Shown: positions 1 through 6,084 of the stretch, one piece after another
Numbering within the stretch: position 1 is the stretch's first letter
Layout of the letters: each line of letters opens with the position of its first letter
Assembly (NCBI GenBank): GCA_949744025.1
Contig: CATJWA010000113.1
Span: forward strand, 1-7,091
DNA length: 7,091 bases
Reading direction: 5' to 3'
Source: an uncultured Eubacteriales bacterium
Lineage (GTDB): Bacteria; Bacillota; Clostridia; Oscillospirales; Oscillospiraceae
Notes under the pieces: generated by a model
The model's database searches: none
The model's input: the letters and a program-made list of their open reading frames with translations, nothing else
What the model was told of the DNA's origin: nothing
Translations under genes and position numbers: made by a program

Positions 1-219
1 AACGGCGAAATACGGCAGGCTTTCCGGTATGCTTTCCAGCACAATCTTGCCGGCCTTGAAATTCTGCCCGCCAATCGCCTCGTCCTGTGTGAGTACGCGC
101 AGCGCCGGCGCATCTAAGGTAAAATCGCCCGTACCTCCCTCCGCCGCGAAAGCAGAGGCTGGAAGCAGGGAAAAGAGCATAAGCACGGCCAGTATTGCCG
201 ATAAGAATTTTTTTGACAT
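1..219 (-). CDS. Sec-secreted protein of unknown function, N-terminal part only
   Basis: The coding sequence runs off the left edge, leaving 73 N-terminal residues. The start is ATG at 219-217, preceded on the minus strand by AAGGAG with a 6-base spacer. The protein opens with a textbook signal peptide: basic MSKK, a hydrophobic core (about residues 5-19) and an AFA-A junction suggesting signal peptidase I cleavage after residue 25. There is no lipobox cysteine, so unlike its two upstream neighbours it should be released or anchored by a part of the protein beyond the window. The visible mature part (residues 26-73, starting AEGGTGDFTLDAP) has no motif I recognise. It lies 46 bases downstream of the proline-rich lipoprotein gene on the same strand and probably shares its transcript. 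The existence of the gene is fairly certain; the function is unknown. Confidence 0.82.
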   Translation of the reverse strand, partial: MSKKFLSAILAVLMLFSLLPASAFAAEGGTGDFTLDAPALRVLTQDEAIGGQNFKAGKIVLESIPESLPYFAV

Positions 220-265
220 GTTTTACTCCTTACTGAATAAAAGTTCAACATACAGCTGCCGCGGC

Positions 266-919
266 TCAGGCAATATCTATGGAGTACTGGTATGCGGCCT
301 CCTCATCGCTCATCATGTACTCAAACAGGTCCTTAAAGCCGATTGTCATGGTGCAGGACTCTCCGGTCTCGGCAAGCTTGGAGGGAATGGAAACATAAAT
401 CGTGTAGTTGTAGGTAAACAGCGGGTCAATACCGTAAGCCCAGTTTCCGCTGTCCTCATACATATCGATACGGTCAACATCGTAGCTGTACTTGCCCATC
501 TGTACATTGCCTCCGATATTTACGCTGCTGATGGGCGAGGCGTCGAGGTTGGTTATGGTGCCGCGGATATATACGAACATCTTGCCCTCCTCAGGGTCGG
601 GACCGTGTATGTAGGTGGTATAGCCGTTCTTGATTTCCTGCTGTATGTTGTCGGAGATGCCGGCCTCGTCTATTGTAATTTCGACAAAATCAAGCTCAAT
701 TTTGTCGCCGAGCGCGAGCTTTTCCGCGGCGGGGGGCTCGGGAGTCGGCTCCGGAGTGGGCTCAGGCGTGGGAGTGGGAGCGGGAGCCGGAGCCGGAGTG
801 GGTTCCGTAGCGGTGGCGGGGGTTGCCTCGGGTGCAGGAGCGGGCGCGGGCTGGCTGCCGCAGGCTGCCATCGCAAGCAGCATGACCGCGGCGAGCGTGA
901 ATGTGAGAATTCTTTTCAT
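266..919 (-). CDS. Lipoprotein with proline-rich tether and DUF4352-like domain
   Basis: A complete 217-residue protein. The ATG at 919-917 is preceded by AGGAGG with an 8-base spacer. Residues 1-20 form a lipoprotein signal peptide (MKRIL, hydrophobic stretch, MAAC), so C20 should be lipidated and the protein held on the outer face of the cytoplasmic membrane. Methionine at the -3 lipobox position is tolerated but less usual. Residues 22-63 are a low-complexity Pro/Ala/Thr/Glu linker rich in PAPAP and TPEP units, probably a spacer through the wall. Residues 66-217 form one globular domain of alternating hydrophobic beta-strand segments; MFVYIRGTITN followed by a KYSYD segment recalls the immunoglobulin-like DUF4352 lipoproteins of Clostridia. 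That assignment is by pattern memory, not a search. It sits between two other exported-protein genes. No enzymatic motif is visible, and a ligand-binding or structural role is only a guess. Confidence 0.85.
   Translation of the reverse strand: MKRILTFTLAAVMLLAMAACGSQPAPAPAPEATPATATEPTPAPAPAPTPTPEPTPEPTPEPPAAEKLALGDKIELDFVEITIDEAGISDNIQQEIKNGYTTYIHGPDPEEGKMFVYIRGTITNLDASPISSVNIGGNVQMGKYSYDVDRIDMYEDSGNWAYGIDPLFTYNYTIYVSIPSKLAETGESCTMTIGFKDLFEYMMSDEEAAYQYSIDIA
731..856 (-). repeat. Low-complexity proline-rich linker coding repeat
   Basis: This degenerate tandem tract encodes residues 22-63 of the lipoprotein, made of Pro-Ala, Pro-Thr and Thr-Pro-Glu-Pro units. On the plus strand it reads as purine-rich, GGAG/GGGAG-like repeats. 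Such tracts can slip in replication, so linker length may vary between strains. The reading frame is intact across it here. Confidence 0.7.
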
Positions 920-982
920 TTTTGTTTCCTCCTGTTTGTTAAATATATTTGCTGATTTGCACAGGGCAAATTCAGTCGGGAT
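920..982 (-). other. Intercistronic gap with a small perfect hairpin
   Basis: These 63 bases separate two lipoprotein genes. ATTTGC (955-960) and GCAAAT (966-971) form a perfect 6-bp stem around the 5-base loop ACAGG (CCTGT on the transcribed strand). On the minus strand it is followed by CAGCAAATATATTTAAC and not by a U-run, so it does not look like an intrinsic terminator. An mRNA stability or processing role is possible. The distal part carries the AGGAGG ribosome binding site of the downstream lipoprotein gene. Confidence 0.4.
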
Positions 983-2158
983 TTAATACTGAACATAGTC
1001 AATCTGGTCTTGTGTGAGCGTGACCTCCGTGCCGTCCATGTATTCGATGTTCAGGTACACCAGCTCGCAGGAGGCAATTTCCCAGTTGTAGTAATCGCCC
1101 CAATACCAGTAGTTGCCGCTTAATCCCTCGCCCTTTTCGTAGGGACCGGTTTCGGTGCAGTAGTTAATTATGTCCTTCTTGTATTGACACACAGCCACGT
1201 CTCCGACGGCGTTGTAGAAGGTCACGCCGAAGTTTATGTACTTTATCGTCTTCTCGGAGTTGTTGACAAAGTTGAAGTAAAGCTCAACGCCGCCTGCGCT
1301 GTCGGGGCTGGAAAAGGCCACATTTGTCACTCGTATAATGCCGCGGGCCTCGTCAATCTCGGCCTGAAGCTCGGCTGCCGCCTTGAGCTCGTTGTACTGA
1401 GCCGAGGCGGCGCTGAGGGCCTGCGCGTTGGCAACCCTGCCCTGCTCCTCGGCGGAGAGCGCGTCGAAGGCGGACTGCGCAGCCTCAACAGCCGCGGCGC
1501 TGTCAGGGGTGACCTGCTCGCCGATGGCGCCTATGAGCTCCTGCACGCTTTCAATCCTGAGCTGGGAAAGCCTCTCCTCCGCCGCGACGAGCCTGTCGTA
1601 ATTGCTCACGGCCTCAAGTACGGTCCCGTCGTATCTGTCGCACACGGCCAGGGCGGCGTCAATGGTGCTCGCGCTGTCGAGAGTGACAGTTCCTATGGCG
1701 TCAATGACGTCCTCCACATCTCTGACCTGTGCGGCAAAGAAGGCGTCCTCGGCCTCGGTCAACACACTGTAGCTGCTGACACTGTTCCGGAGCGCGGAAT
1801 CAAGCGAGTCGTAGGCTTTTCTCGCCGCGCTTATGGCGTCGCCGCTGTCGAGGTTTACTTCGCCAATCGCGGCGATAGCGTCCTCCACGTCGCTGATGAG
1901 CTTGGCTTTTTTCAGCTCCTCAAGGGCGGAGCGAGCCTGTTCAAGTGTGCCCGCTCCCTCAAGTCCCTTCAGGTCCTCGTCCGTGAGCGCGGCGACGGCG
2001 CTCTCAGCCGCGCTTATGGCGCCCTCGCTGCTGAGCGTCACCTCTCCGATTGCGGCTATCAGGTCGTCCGCGGCCTGAGCGGCCTCGGTTTTTCCGCAGG
2101 CGCACAGGGAAAGGCACGTGACGGCGGCGAGCAGCACAGCGGCAATTTTCGTTTTCAT
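983..2158 (-). CDS. Repeat-containing lipoprotein with C-terminal YNAVGD-type domain
   Basis: A complete 391-residue protein. The ATG at 2158-2156 is preceded by AGGAGG with a 9-base spacer. Residues 1-21 form a lipoprotein signal peptide ending in LCAC (lipidated C21). Residues 29-262 hold four divergent repeats of about 56-60 residues, each opening with an A/V-I-x-AIGEV-type motif followed by a serine-containing turn (TLSS, NLDS, TLDS, TPDS) and two alanine-rich helices. They begin near residues 29, 89, 147 and 204. This helical repeat pattern is familiar from Firmicutes surface proteins. Residues 270-391 form a beta-rich domain with KYINFGVTFYNAVGD, a GPYEKGE turn, an aromatic segment at 350-359 and IEYMDG near the end; I recall similar C-terminal modules (DUF5780-like, name uncertain) in clostridial lipoproteins. 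It is the first gene of the minus-strand cluster and faces uppP across a shared intergenic region. Function unknown; probably a surface spacer presenting a binding domain. Confidence 0.87.
   Translation of the reverse strand: MKTKIAAVLLAAVTCLSLCACGKTEAAQAADDLIAAIGEVTLSSEGAISAAESAVAALTDEDLKGLEGAGTLEQARSALEELKKAKLISDVEDAIAAIGEVNLDSGDAISAARKAYDSLDSALRNSVSSYSVLTEAEDAFFAAQVRDVEDVIDAIGTVTLDSASTIDAALAVCDRYDGTVLEAVSNYDRLVAAEERLSQLRIESVQELIGAIGEQVTPDSAAAVEAAQSAFDALSAEEQGRVANAQALSAASAQYNELKAAAELQAEIDEARGIIRVTNVAFSSPDSAGGVELYFNFVNNSEKTIKYINFGVTFYNAVGDVAVCQYKKDIINYCTETGPYEKGEGLSGNYWYWGDYYNWEIASCELVYLNIEYMDGTEVTLTQDQIDYVQY
1373..2074 (-). repeat. Four tandem ~58-residue helical protein repeats
   Basis: Four tandem units within the repeat lipoprotein (residues 29-262). 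The conserved core is visible as DLIAAIGEVTLSS, DAIAAIGEVNLDS, DVIDAIGTVTLDS and ELIGAIGEQVTPDS. Each core is followed by an alanine-rich helix, a loop, and a second helix ending near AE or A-x-x-Y. The DNA copies are clearly diverged, so the duplication is old and the array is under protein-level constraint. Predicted fold: short helical bundles in a rod. Confidence 0.75.
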
Positions 2159-2251
2159 TTTAAGTGTCCTCCTGTCATTTCGGGCTGTGATGTCTTTACA
2201 GGGGCAGAGGGGAAAACCGTCGAAAAAGACTCACACGTCCTGATTACTTGT

Positions 2252-2270
2252 TCCTGTTAATTCTACAGGA
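2252..2270. repeat. 19-base inverted repeat, candidate operator
   Basis: TCCTGT (2252-2257) and ACAGGA (2265-2270) are perfect 6-base inverted arms around the 7-base spacer TAATTCT. The spacer and right arm contain the best minus-strand -10 candidate (TAGAAT, plus positions 2265-2260). The geometry suits a dimeric repressor binding site, or a short 5'-leader hairpin if transcription starts further upstream. No family-specific operator consensus is recognised. Confidence 0.35.
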
Positions 2271-2288
2271 CCGAAACATCAAATACAA
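2260..2288 (-). promoter_or_regulatory. Candidate promoter of the lipoprotein cluster
   Basis: Read on the minus strand, TTGTAT (2288-2283) and TAGAAT (2265-2260) are separated by exactly 17 bases. The -10 matches the sigma-A consensus at 5 of 6 positions and the -35 at 3 of 6. The predicted start near 2253 would leave a leader of about 95 bases before the repeat-lipoprotein ATG. A weaker overlapping alternative is TTTTCA (2313-2308), 17 bases, TATTGT (2290-2285). Either would serve the whole minus-strand gene cluster. Confidence 0.35.
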
Positions 2289-2337
2289 TATGCTGGCTGC
2301 ATAGTACTGAAAAATTTGCTGCTGCACACAAAATGTA

Positions 2338-2405
2338 GTGTTTTTGCGCGGAGCGGAGAGCTGAAAGGGGAGGTGCGGCTTTGCGGCTGAGGCGCTGAAA
2401 AACAC
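2338..2405. repeat. 68-base imperfect inverted repeat, possible structured element
   Basis: GTGTTTTT (2338-2345) is the exact reverse complement of AAAAACAC (2398-2405). Immediately inside, GCGC (2346-2349) can pair with GCGC (2392-2395 region) if two bases are bulged. The enclosed part is GC- and purine-rich and contains an internal short direct repeat (GCGGCTTTGCGGCT). It could fold as a long stem on either strand. No known riboswitch, small RNA or miniature transposon was recognised, and no target-site duplication is evident. Confidence 0.35.
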
Positions 2406-2427
2406 GCATGGACCGACGCTTGACGAC

Positions 2428-2456
2428 TTGTACTTTGGATAAATTTGTGGTAATAT
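2428..2456 (+). promoter_or_regulatory. Candidate extended -10 promoter of the uppP operon
   Basis: TAATAT at 2451-2456 is preceded by TGG, giving an extended -10 (TGn-TAATAT). A weak -35, TTGTAC at 2428-2433, lies 17 bases upstream. The predicted start near 2463 gives a leader of about 43 bases before the uppP ATG. A small CGCGC-TTG-GCGCG hairpin (2475-2487) falls in that leader just before the ribosome binding site. This is the only AT-rich promoter-like stretch near the operon. Confidence 0.45.
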
Positions 2457-2492
2457 ACTCTAACAGTCTAAAATCGCGCTTGGCGCGCATCA

Positions 2493-2498
2493 AGGGGG
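2493..2498 (+). promoter_or_regulatory. Ribosome binding site of uppP
   Basis: AGGGGG lies 7 bases before the ATG at 2506. It is off-consensus compared with the AGGAGG sites of the lipoprotein genes, but correctly placed and fixes the uppP start. Confidence 0.6.
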
Positions 2499-2505
2499 CA
2501 AAGCG

Positions 2506-3342
2506 ATGTCTTTTTTAGCCGCAATCATTTTGGGCCTTGTTCAGGGCATAGCGGAATTTCTGCCGATATCCAGCTCGGGACACCTTTCCGTGCTGCAAAA
2601 TTTTTTCAATATGTCCACAGCCGAGGAGGGCCATCTGTTTTTCGACGTGCTGCTGCACCTGGGAACGCTGATATCGGTGTGCATAGTTTACAGACGCGAC
2701 ATTGCGGCGATAATAACCGACAGCATCGATTGTGTGCGCAGCATCGGCCACCCGCAGCCGGGCGGTCCGAAGCACTACCCGGGGGCGCGGCTGCTTATCA
2801 TGATGGTGCTTGCCACGCTGCCGCTGTTTGTCATTCTGCCTGTTAAAAAGTACATCGACGCGCTGTACTACAACACATGGTTCATCGGCGCGGCCTTTCT
2901 TGTGACGGGACTGGTGCTGTTCTCCAGCGACAGGCTCAGAAACGGTCACCGCAATGAAAAGAGCATGAGTGTCGGCGGCGCTCTGGCGATAGGCGTGGCC
3001 CAGGCTCTGGCGACGGTGCCTGGCCTGTCCCGCTCGGGCATGACAATTTCCGCGGGCGTTGCCACGGGGCTGGACAGGGAGTTCGCCGCGAAGTTTTCCT
3101 TTCTGATTTCAATCCCCGCCATACTGGGCGCGAACATTCTCAGCCTGTTTGACGCAATAAGCGAGGGAATAGACGCCTCGCTCCTGCCGGCCTATTTTGT
3201 CGGTATGCTTGTGGCGATGGTATCCGGATACTTTGCGGTCAGCCTGGTCAGGATGATATGCCGCAAGGGCCAGTTCGGCAAATTCGCCTACTACTGCTGG
3301 GCGGCCGGTGCGCTTACACTGATTCTTTCAATAATTCTTTGA
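2506..3342 (+). CDS. uppP: Undecaprenyl-diphosphatase UppP (BacA family)
   Basis: A 278-residue integral membrane enzyme, close to the usual 265-280 of the family. It dephosphorylates undecaprenyl diphosphate to the monophosphate, recycling the lipid carrier for peptidoglycan, teichoic acid and other envelope polymers; extra copies give bacitracin resistance. Both signature regions are intact. QGIAEFLPISSSGHL (residues 13-27) includes E17 of the (E/Q)xxxE motif and the catalytic-serine region SSS (22-24). PGLSRSGMT (172-180) contains R176, equivalent to the essential arginine near position 174 of the E. coli enzyme. Hydrophobic segments cover most of the chain, with a short polar loop near 78-95. 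It is first in the plus-strand operon, and its TGA overlaps the ribosome binding site of ftsK. The start is fixed by AGGGGG 7 bases upstream. Confidence 0.96.
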   Translation: MSFLAAIILGLVQGIAEFLPISSSGHLSVLQNFFNMSTAEEGHLFFDVLLHLGTLISVCIVYRRDIAAIITDSIDCVRSIGHPQPGGPKHYPGARLLIMMVLATLPLFVILPVKKYIDALYYNTWFIGAAFLVTGLVLFSSDRLRNGHRNEKSMSVGGALAIGVAQALATVPGLSRSGMTISAGVATGLDREFAAKFSFLISIPAILGANILSLFDAISEGIDASLLPAYFVGMLVAMVSGYFAVSLVRMICRKGQFGKFAYYCWAAGALTLILSIIL

Positions 3343-3351
3343 GGTGAGCTC

Positions 3352-6084
3352 ATGGCTACAAATGCTAAAAAAACAACCGCCGCGAAGGGCGGGGCGCATG
3401 CGGCTAAGAAACAGGGCGGAAAATCCTCTGCTGGCAAGTCCGTGTCAGGAAAGGCTGCGGCCTCGGCGCCGCAGCAGCGCCCGATTCGCCGCGAGGTCGG
3501 CGCCGCCGTATGCTTTTTTCTCGGACTGTTTTCATTTATCGGATATTTCAAGGTGGACGCGCTGTTTATTGACTATTTCTGCCGCTTTATAAAGGGACTG
3601 ATAGGGTATGGCTACTACATATTCCCGCCGGCGCTTTTGAGCTGCGCGGTGATACTGGCTTTCCACCGCGGCCGCCCCGTGTGCCTGAGGACGGTGTGCG
3701 CGCTTCTGCTGCCGGTAGTGGTCGGCGCGCTGGCGCATGTGCTGTTTTACAGGGAGCCCGCCTCGGCGCAGGGAGCTCTTATATCCGTGCTGTATCACGA
3801 CGGTCGGGATATGCTCTCCGGAGGCGTCCTGTCCGGCCTGCTGGGTACGGGTGCAAAGTCGCTGTTCAGCATTTACGGCGCGGTGCCGCTGCTGCTGTTC
3901 ATTTTGGCGGGGCTTATCATGGTAAGCTTCCGTATTTCGCCCGTGAAGATAGCCGAAAAGGCGAAAAGCCGTCCGCGTCTGGAATATGAGCCTCTGCCTG
4001 AGGAGGACGAGGGCGAGCTTCTGCCCGAGCCCGAGAGCGCCGCGGCGCCAGGGAAAGCCGCTCCGCCCGCGGTGTCCGCCAGAAAGCAGCGCCGCGCCAT
4101 AGATATTCCCTTTGACGGGGAGGAGGCCGAGCTTTCCGAGGACTATGAGGAGCGCAAGGTCGGCTTTTTCAACGTCAACCCCCGAGTGAAAACGCCAGAC
4201 CAGGTGCTTGCAAAACACGCAGGTATTGACGGTGACTCAATGGACGGGCTCGAAGCCGAGAGCGTGGAGGAGCCCGAGAATATGCCTGTTCCCACTCCTG
4301 CGGTATCTGTGCGTGTGGAGAGAAGCCCTGCCCGGACGGAGGAAGTGGTCCCGCTCAGCTACAATGAAGCCGCGGCCCTTGCGGGCGTCGAGCCCGTGGA
4401 GATAAAAACCGAGGAGGTTTTCTCACGCGAGCCGGCAAAGACGTCGTCCCGCAAAAAGGGCATTGCGCCCGAGGACCTGCGCTCGGAGACCGAGAGCATC
4501 GCAAAGGCGATAGAGGAAAGCAGTCTGGCTGAGCAGGGCGAATACCGCTATCCGCCGCTGGAGCTTCTGCACCGCGGCAGCGGCGCAGCGGCCGACGGCC
4601 GCGAGGAGATGGCGATAAACCGCGACCGACTGCAAACCACGCTCGACAGCTTCAATGTGAACGCGAGCATAAGCGACATTACCCGCGGACCGACAGTCAC
4701 GCGCTATGACCTTGAGCTTGAGGCGGGGGTTAAGCTGGCAAAGCTGACGAACCTGTCGGGGGATCTTGCGCTGTCTCTGGGAGTGTCAGGCGTGCGCATA
4801 GCGCCGATACCGGACAAGATTTCCACCGTAGGGGTGGAGGTGCCAAACAAGATTGTCAGCACCGTGTATCTGCGCGACATAATAGGCTCGGACGAGTTCA
4901 GGGGCGCGGCGTCAAAGCTGACTTTCGCCATAGGCGAGGACATCGGCGGAAACAGTGTCTGCGGCAATATCGCCAAGCTGCCGCATATGCTCATTGCCGG
5001 CACCACAGGCTCCGGTAAATCCGTTTGCATGAACAGCCTTATCCTCAGCCTGCTGTATAAGGCCAGCCCTGACGAGGTCAAGCTCATCATGATTGACCCG
5101 AAGATGGTCGAGCTGGGAATATATAACGGCATACCGCATTTGTACATCCCCGTTGTGACAGACCCGAAGAAGGCCGCCGGCTCGTTGCAGTGGGCAGTTG
5201 TGGAGATGCTAAAGCGTTACCGCCTGTTTTCCGAGGCGGGAGTGCGCGATTTGGCGGGCTACAATAACATTCAGAAGAAAAACGGCGAGCCCACGCTGCC
5301 GCAGGTTGTCATTGTCATCGACGAGCTGGCGGATTTAATGCTTGTGGCCTCGAAGGAGGTTGAGGAGAGCATCTGCCGCGTGGCCCAGATGGGACGAGCC
5401 TCCGGTATGCACCTTGTAATTGCAACGCAGCGCCCCTCGGCCGACGTTATAACAGGTCTTATGAAGGCGAACATACCCAGCCGCATAGCATTTGCCGTGT
5501 CCAGCGCGCTCGAGTCGCGCATAATCCTCGATACCCAGGGCGCGGAAAAGCTTGTCGGCAGCGGAGATATGCTATACGCGCCGATAGGCGCAGGAAAACC
5601 GAGGCGCATACAGGGCGCCTTTGTCACGGACGAGGAGCGCGAGCAGGTCGTCAATTTCATCAAGCAGAACAGCGAGGCGCAGTACAGCGACGAGATAATG
5701 GAGCAGATAGAAAAGGCGGCAATGGAGAAGCCCTCCGGCTCCGGAAAGGCCGAGAGCGTAAGCCAGACTGAGGAAAAGAGCGAGTTTGACGAGCTGCTGC
5801 CCCAGGCCGTGGATGTGATATTCGAGACAAAGCAGGCATCGGTATCCCTGCTCCAGCGCCGTCTGAAGTTGGGCTATTCACGCGCCGCGCGCATAGTCGA
5901 CCAGATGGAGGAGCTCGGTGTAGTCGGACCCTTTGAGGGCTCAAAGCCGAGACAGATTATGATAACGCGCGAGCAGTGGCAGGAGATGCAGCTTGTAAAC
6001 GGCACGGCTCCGCTGGAAAAATTGCCTGACCTGCCGCCGGCCGACGACTTTGAACAGGATAATCCGGAGGATTGGGACGAGTGA
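3352..6084 (+). CDS. ftsK: DNA translocase FtsK/SpoIIIE
   Basis: A 910-residue membrane-anchored hexameric ATPase that pumps chromosomal DNA through the closing septum. The ATG at 3352 follows GAGGTGAG, which overlaps the uppP stop. Residues 1-48 are a Lys/Ala/Ser-rich basic tail. About four transmembrane segments follow (near 49-66, 86-104, 112-132 and 170-193). Residues 200-395 are an acidic, probably disordered linker. The motor starts near YRYPPLELL (398-406). Walker A is GTTGSGKS (550-557); Walker B is VVIVIDELAD (652-661, D657/E658); the IATQRPS motif is at 690-696. The C-terminal winged-helix gamma domain (about 812-871, containing QRRLKLGYSRAARIVDQMEE) normally reads DNA polarity sequences. 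All key parts are intact. The sequence does not reveal whether the vegetative (FtsK/SftA) or sporulation (SpoIIIE) role dominates; the TM anchor and single full set of domains fit a general FtsK/SpoIIIE. Its end overlaps the mrnC start by 4 bases. Confidence 0.96.
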   Translation: MATNAKKTTAAKGGAHAAKKQGGKSSAGKSVSGKAAASAPQQRPIRREVGAAVCFFLGLFSFIGYFKVDALFIDYFCRFIKGLIGYGYYIFPPALLSCAVILAFHRGRPVCLRTVCALLLPVVVGALAHVLFYREPASAQGALISVLYHDGRDMLSGGVLSGLLGTGAKSLFSIYGAVPLLLFILAGLIMVSFRISPVKIAEKAKSRPRLEYEPLPEEDEGELLPEPESAAAPGKAAPPAVSARKQRRAIDIPFDGEEAELSEDYEERKVGFFNVNPRVKTPDQVLAKHAGIDGDSMDGLEAESVEEPENMPVPTPAVSVRVERSPARTEEVVPLSYNEAAALAGVEPVEIKTEEVFSREPAKTSSRKKGIAPEDLRSETESIAKAIEESSLAEQGEYRYPPLELLHRGSGAAADGREEMAINRDRLQTTLDSFNVNASISDITRGPTVTRYDLELEAGVKLAKLTNLSGDLALSLGVSGVRIAPIPDKISTVGVEVPNKIVSTVYLRDIIGSDEFRGAASKLTFAIGEDIGGNSVCGNIAKLPHMLIAGTTGSGKSVCMNSLILSLLYKASPDEVKLIMIDPKMVELGIYNGIPHLYIPVVTDPKKAAGSLQWAVVEMLKRYRLFSEAGVRDLAGYNNIQKKNGEPTLPQVVIVIDELADLMLVASKEVEESICRVAQMGRASGMHLVIATQRPSADVITGLMKANIPSRIAFAVSSALESRIILDTQGAEKLVGSGDMLYAPIGAGKPRRIQGAFVTDEEREQVVNFIKQNSEAQYSDEIMEQIEKAAMEKPSGSGKAESVSQTEEKSEFDELLPQAVDVIFETKQASVSLLQRRLKLGYSRAARIVDQMEELGVVGPFEGSKPRQIMITREQWQEMQLVNGTAPLEKLPDLPPADDFEQDNPEDWDE
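6066..6070 (+). promoter_or_regulatory. Ribosome binding site deciding the mrnC GTG start
   Basis: GGAGG inside the last codons of ftsK lies 10 bases before GTG at 6081, but only 1 base before an in-frame TTG at 6072. This spacing favours GTG 6081 as the real start of mrnC over the longer TTG frame. Confidence 0.65.

Larger units (their letters stand above)
2159..2505. other. Divergent intergenic region between lipoprotein cluster and uppP operon
   Basis: These 347 bases contain no gene I can support. From left to right they hold the ribosome binding site of the repeat lipoprotein (2168-2173), an unremarkable leader, a 19-base inverted repeat (2252-2270) with overlapping minus-strand promoter candidates, a GC-rich stretch bounded by a 68-base imperfect inverted repeat (2338-2405), and a plus-strand promoter candidate and ribosome binding site for uppP. 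A 76-codon minus-strand open frame at 2263-2493 lacks a Shine-Dalgarno and is considered spurious. Confidence 0.7.

Noticed and set aside
29..955. A 308-codon plus-strand open frame opposite two exported-protein genes.
   Set aside because: It is antisense to two genes with proper signal peptides and ribosome binding sites, its low-complexity Gly/Ser/Arg part mirrors the proline-rich linker, and it matches no family.
2171..2202. A second CCTGT...ACAGG inverted pair near the lipoprotein ribosome binding site.
   Set aside because: The arms are only 5 bases, 22 bases apart, and one arm is part of the Shine-Dalgarno, so chance is the simplest explanation.
1184..2260. A 358-codon plus-strand open frame opposite the repeat lipoprotein.
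   Set aside because: A long antisense frame is expected from GC-rich codon use. The minus-strand protein has a lipobox, internal repeats and an AGGAGG site; the plus frame has none of these.
2263..2493. A 76-codon minus-strand open frame in the intergenic region.
   Set aside because: No Shine-Dalgarno before its TTG or ATG starts, no recognisable domain, and it overlaps the candidate promoters and inverted repeats.
2408..2518. A 36-codon plus-strand frame (ATG at 2408) running into the uppP start, considered as a leader peptide.
   Set aside because: It has no ribosome binding site, and the better promoter candidate lies inside it, so a transcript from that promoter would not contain its start.
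3532..4218. A 228-codon minus-strand open frame within ftsK.
   Set aside because: It is antisense to the clearly coding membrane and linker region of FtsK, has no ribosome binding site or family resemblance, and is an effect of codon bias.
6072..6080. TTG at 6072 as an alternative start of mrnC.
   Set aside because: The GGAGG at 6066-6070 is only one base away, too close for initiation. GTG at 6081 has workable spacing and the typical stop-start overlap.
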